Source: Betaproteobacteria bacterium (GTDB lineage Bacteria; Pseudomonadota; Gammaproteobacteria; Burkholderiales; SG8-39). Taken from it: a stretch of 9,200 nucleotides of DNA. A program made the translations under genes and the position numbers. Where the stretch lies: NCBI GenBank assembly GCA_007280315.1, contig QYQC01000067.1, positions 1 to 9,200 of the forward strand, given 5' to 3'. Below, in pieces: positions 6,913-9,200 of the stretch (within the stretch, counting starts at the first letter, position 1; each line of letters starts with the position of its first letter). The notes under the pieces are model-generated. The model was not told the DNA's origin and did no database searches. It worked only from the letters and a program-made list of their open reading frames with translations.

Positions 6913-7887
6913 TTACTCGATTTTCGCGCCGGAGGCCTTGATCAGCGCCTCCCAGCGCGGATACTCCGCGCGGTAATTCGCCATGAACTCCTCGGCGGTA
7001 TTGACCACCGGTGTCTGGCCCTGCGCCTTCATTTTCTCCGTGACGTCGGGTTGGTCGGTAACCGCTTTCAACTCGTTGCGCAGGCGTTCCAGGATAGGAC
7101 GCGGCGTCCCGGCCGGCGCGTACACCCCGACCCAGATCGGCAGGTCTACGTTCCTCACGCCCTGCTCGGTGAAGGTGGCAAGTTCGGGCATCGAAGCAGA
7201 ACGTTGCGGTCCGGTCATCGCAATGGGGATGACCGAGCCTCCCGCGATCAGCGGTTTGGCGCTGGTCGGGCTGGAAAAGGTAACGTCGAGGCTGCCGTTG
7301 CGCACATCGGTGAGCGCAAGCACATCGCCTTTGTATGGAATATGGATCATTTCTATGCCAGCCTCGCGTTTCAGTATCTCCCCGGCGAGGTGACCCCACG
7401 AAGCGATACCCCACGAGCCAAAGCTGATCGGCCGTTTCTGCGCCTTGGCCCAACTGATGAAGCCCTGCAGGTCCTTGTAAGGCGCATTGCCCGGCCCGAC
7501 CAGAAGCACCGTCCCGTAGGAAAGCTGCGTGATCGGCGCGAGATCCTTCTCCGGATCGTAGGCGAGCTTGGAGTAAAGGATGCGGTTGTTGAGGGCGGTC
7601 GACATGGTGGTAATCATGAACGTGTATCCGTCGGGCGCGGCGCGTAGAAGCGCCTGCGTCCCGATGATGGTATTCGCGCCCGGGATTGACTCCACCACCA
7701 CGTTCTGTCCGAGTCGCTGCGCCAACCGTTCGCCGATCACGCGGCACAGCACGTCGATCGCACCGCCGGCTGTAAACGGCGTGATCAGCTTGATCGGATG
7801 GTTGGGATAGTTGCCGGTCTGGGCGGCGGCGGCCGCGCACAGCAGTGTTGCGGCCAGGCCGCAGGCGATGCGTTGCAATGATCTCAT
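6913..7887 (-). CDS. Bug/TctC-family periplasmic solute-binding protein (tripartite tricarboxylate transporter type)
   Basis: This 324-residue protein has the standard length for the Bug family. A signal peptide covers about residues 1-22: basic MRSLQR, a hydrophobic stretch, then CAAAAAQ with likely cleavage after Ala22. The mature part opens with YPNHPIKLITPFTAGGAIDV, the family's 'YP-KPI-IVPF-GG-D' pattern with Asp45 kept. It continues with VVVESIPGAN, LLRAAPDGYTFMI and IPYKGDVLALTDV, all family hallmarks. It binds a small carboxylate or related ligand in the periplasm; the exact ligand cannot be read. No TctA/TctB membrane genes are in the window, as is common for orphan Bug genes in betaproteobacteria. 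The start is ATG at 7885-7887, with AAGGAGGAG 6 nt upstream. A longer in-frame reading from 7926 would put the ribosome site inside the gene and spoil the signal peptide. It sits between the flavoprotein and the Rieske oxygenase in one presumed operon and probably supplies or senses their substrate. Confidence 0.94.
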   Translation of the reverse strand: MRSLQRIACGLAATLLCAAAAAQTGNYPNHPIKLITPFTAGGAIDVLCRVIGERLAQRLGQNVVVESIPGANTIIGTQALLRAAPDGYTFMITTMSTALNNRILYSKLAYDPEKDLAPITQLSYGTVLLVGPGNAPYKDLQGFISWAKAQKRPISFGSWGIASWGHLAGEILKREAGIEMIHIPYKGDVLALTDVRNGSLDVTFSSPTSAKPLIAGGSVIPIAMTGPQRSASMPELATFTEQGVRNVDLPIWVGVYAPAGTPRPILERLRNELKAVTDQPDVTEKMKAQGQTPVVNTAEEFMANYRAEYPRWEALIKASGAKIE

Positions 7888-7893
7888 TTTCGT

Positions 7894-7902
7894 CTCCTCC
7901 TT
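7894..7902 (-). promoter_or_regulatory. Strong ribosome binding site of the Bug protein gene
   Basis: Reads AAGGAGGAG on the minus strand, 6 nt before the ATG at 7885-7887. It is the best Shine-Dalgarno match in the window, in line with the high expression expected of a periplasmic receptor compared with its enzyme neighbours. Confidence 0.75.
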
Positions 7903-7928
7903 CGGTGGCAAAACACGGTAGCGCAATT

Positions 7929-7941
7929 CCGGCGTCGCCGG
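7929..7941. other. Short G/C hairpin between flavoprotein and Bug genes
   Basis: CCGGC-GAC-GCCGG on the minus strand forms a 5-bp stem with a 3-nt loop, two bases after the flavoprotein stop. No T-run follows, so it is not a standard terminator. It could shield the end of the upstream message or mark a processing point that allows more of the receptor. In GC-rich DNA such a short stem may also be chance. Confidence 0.3.
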
Positions 7942-7943
7942 GT

Positions 7944-9200
7944 TCAGGCCGCTGCCTGGCCCGGCGCGCGCTCCATCGCGGTCATATTCTCGGCGTGTCG
8001 CGGCCGATAGTTATCTTCAAAATCACCCCAGAACGCAATCGGCCGGTCGGATACGGCAACGTCCTCCCCGGTTTTGCGAATCACCAGCCACTTATGCCAC
8101 TCGGCCGGATCCATTTCCGGATAATCCAGCCGCTTGAAATGCAGGTATGCGCTCGACGCCTTGCGCGCTTCGCAGGCGGCCACGATCATGCGCGCGCAGG
8201 TAACGATATCGTGGACCTCAAGCACGCGCATCAGTTGATGCGGATCGCCCGCGCCGACACGCGGCGCTTCGTTTGTCTCGATATCCTCGAGCCAGGTGCG
8301 GGCGAGCGACAGCATGCCGGCGTTTTTCGGCTCGCTGCAGTAGTTCTGCATCACGCGCGCGACGGCCGCGTTCAGTTCCTTCCAGTCCGGCCCGTCGCTG
8401 CCGCAGGCAAGCGGTGCGTATACGCGCCGCTTCTCGCGCTCGACCTGCTCATGCGAAACATCGCCCCGGTTCGCGCGCCCGGCGTAGCGCGCAGCGCGCG
8501 CGCCGGCGTAGCGCCCGGTCGCCGCTGCATGCGAATGGTCCTGCCCGCCGAACAAGAGATCGCCCGCCCCGAACAGCCCTGGGAGATTGGACATCAGGTC
8601 CCAGTCGACCAGCAAGCCGCCGCATACGCCCTGCTCGCCGAAGGTGCGTTCCTGCGGCAACACCGGCTCGCGCATGCCGTGCCCGCGCATGAAATCGTAG
8701 CTTTGCAGCATGTCACGTTCCGGATCAAAGCCCGAGGCCATGTAGGTCTGCATCACCGGAATGCGTGTCTTGCCCTCGTTGCCGACCATGATGCCCCAGA
8801 TCGCCTTGCGCTCCATCTCCGGCATGCCGGCCAGATCGGCATAGAACGGCGGCGTGAACTCGCCGGCGAGCATGCGCGCTTCCAGGTCGGGGATGGGCTT
8901 CGGCCCGAGGTACTGACTCAATCCCGGATGGGGCTGCGAACTCGAACCCCCTCCCATGATGAAAAACTTCTGCCCCTCGACCGGGCGGCAACGCTCAGCG
9001 ACGCTGGTCAGCGGCCGGCCATAGGCGTCCACCCAGGGCACTTCCTTGCCGTTCGCATCGACGATGGTGCACGGGTACCAGGTATTGATCGCGTTGCCGC
9101 TGCCGTACGGAGGAAACGCGTAGGGGCTGGCAAACGGTGAGCGCATCGACTTTTCCATCATGGTGAAATCGGCGCCCGCGCGCCAGGCGATGGCGTAGCC
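7944..9200 (-). CDS. AprA/fumarate reductase-like FAD-binding oxidoreductase (partial, N-terminus outside window)
   Basis: The C-terminal 418 residues are visible and the frame is open to the window edge. The first visible residues, GYAIAWRAGADFTMMEKS, match the segment after the N-terminal FAD fold in fumarate reductase/succinate dehydrogenase-type flavoproteins; the GxGxxG cofactor motif must lie upstream. A second FAD-contacting motif is at about 8480-8576: GLFGAGD, then a His/Ala/Gly stretch ending HAAATGRYAGARAA. The C-terminal helical region has RTWLEDIETNEAPR, ASSAYLHFKRLDYPEMDP and WHKWLVIRKTGED. This resembles the C-terminal region of adenylylsulfate reductase alpha-like (AprA-like) flavoproteins more than SdhA. 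Many AprA-like homologues outside sulfur metabolism are of unknown function. It is the first visible gene of the flavoprotein-Bug-Rieske unit, 56 nt before the Bug gene. A small ferredoxin partner could be encoded just outside the window. The exact reaction is unknown. Confidence 0.87.
   Translation of the reverse strand, partial: GYAIAWRAGADFTMMEKSMRSPFASPYAFPPYGSGNAINTWYPCTIVDANGKEVPWVDAYGRPLTSVAERCRPVEGQKFFIMGGGSSSQPHPGLSQYLGPKPIPDLEARMLAGEFTPPFYADLAGMPEMERKAIWGIMVGNEGKTRIPVMQTYMASGFDPERDMLQSYDFMRGHGMREPVLPQERTFGEQGVCGGLLVDWDLMSNLPGLFGAGDLLFGGQDHSHAAATGRYAGARAARYAGRANRGDVSHEQVEREKRRVYAPLACGSDGPDWKELNAAVARVMQNYCSEPKNAGMLSLARTWLEDIETNEAPRVGAGDPHQLMRVLEVHDIVTCARMIVAACEARKASSAYLHFKRLDYPEMDPAEWHKWLVIRKTGEDVAVSDRPIAFWGDFEDNYRPRHAENMTAMERAPGQAAA

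Noticed and set aside
5769..6941. Plus-strand open frame of 390 codons opposite the Rieske gene
   Set aside because: The minus strand carries all Rieske and iron-site residues in order; the plus frame has no recognisable motif.
7837..7839. Cys17 of the Bug protein as a lipoprotein attachment site
   Set aside because: The preceding residues (ATLLC) do not match a lipobox, which needs a small residue at -1; an AAA cleavage site for signal peptidase I follows.
7888..7926. Longer N-terminus of the Bug protein starting at 7926
   Set aside because: It would place AAGGAGGAG inside the coding region and put 13 polar residues before the signal peptide.
7845..9140. Plus-strand open frame of 431 codons opposite the flavoprotein
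   Set aside because: It is antisense to a clear AprA-like sequence, and its Arg/His/Ala-rich composition is typical of GC-driven shadow frames.

Overview
The window reads as high-GC proteobacterial DNA. The style is betaproteobacterial, and a Burkholderiales-like source is likely. Reasons are strong G/C third positions, a Bug-type solute receptor of the tripartite tricarboxylate transporter (TTT) class, a Rieske oxygenase, short intergenic gaps and several GTG/TTG starts. The assignment is inference from gene content; no rRNA, tRNA, CRISPR or insertion sequence is visible. All eight recognisable genes lie on the minus strand, so transcription runs from position 9200 towards 1. The long plus-strand open frames are antisense shadows of these genes.

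Layout in transcription order. (1) 9200-7944: C-terminal part of an AprA/fumarate-reductase-like FAD protein whose N-terminus is outside the window. (2) 7887-6913: Bug/TctC-family periplasmic binding protein with a signal peptide and a very good ribosome binding site. (3) 6905-5724: Rieske [2Fe-2S] non-heme iron oxygenase, starting with TTG 7 nt after the previous stop. A 150-bp gap follows, with an inverted repeat and a palindrome. (4) 5573-4374: seven-helix membrane diguanylate cyclase with GGEEF and an intact RxxD inhibitory site. (5) 4352-2598: thiamine-diphosphate (TPP) enzyme of the acetolactate-synthase superfamily. (6) 2598-1624: extended SDR (epimerase/dehydratase type). (7) 1627-818: classical SDR oxidoreductase. 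Genes 5-7 overlap by 1 and 4 nt and are almost certainly one translationally coupled unit. A roughly 300-bp gap with an FNR/Anr-like palindrome then precedes (8) 510-1: the N-terminal half of a membrane sensor with a Cache-like extracytoplasmic domain, cut by the window edge.

Working model (inference): this is an accessory catabolic locus. The Bug protein captures an organic acid, the Rieske oxygenase hydroxylates or demethylates a substrate, and the AprA-like flavoprotein carries out another redox step. The TPP enzyme makes or breaks a C-C bond next to a carbonyl, and the two SDRs interconvert alcohol and carbonyl groups. The substrate cannot be read from the sequence. The most unusual points are the diguanylate cyclase placed directly before the TPP enzyme, the Cys-Asp in place of Asn-Asn in the TPP motif, and a Rieske oxygenase with no visible reductase beside an AprA-like flavoprotein.
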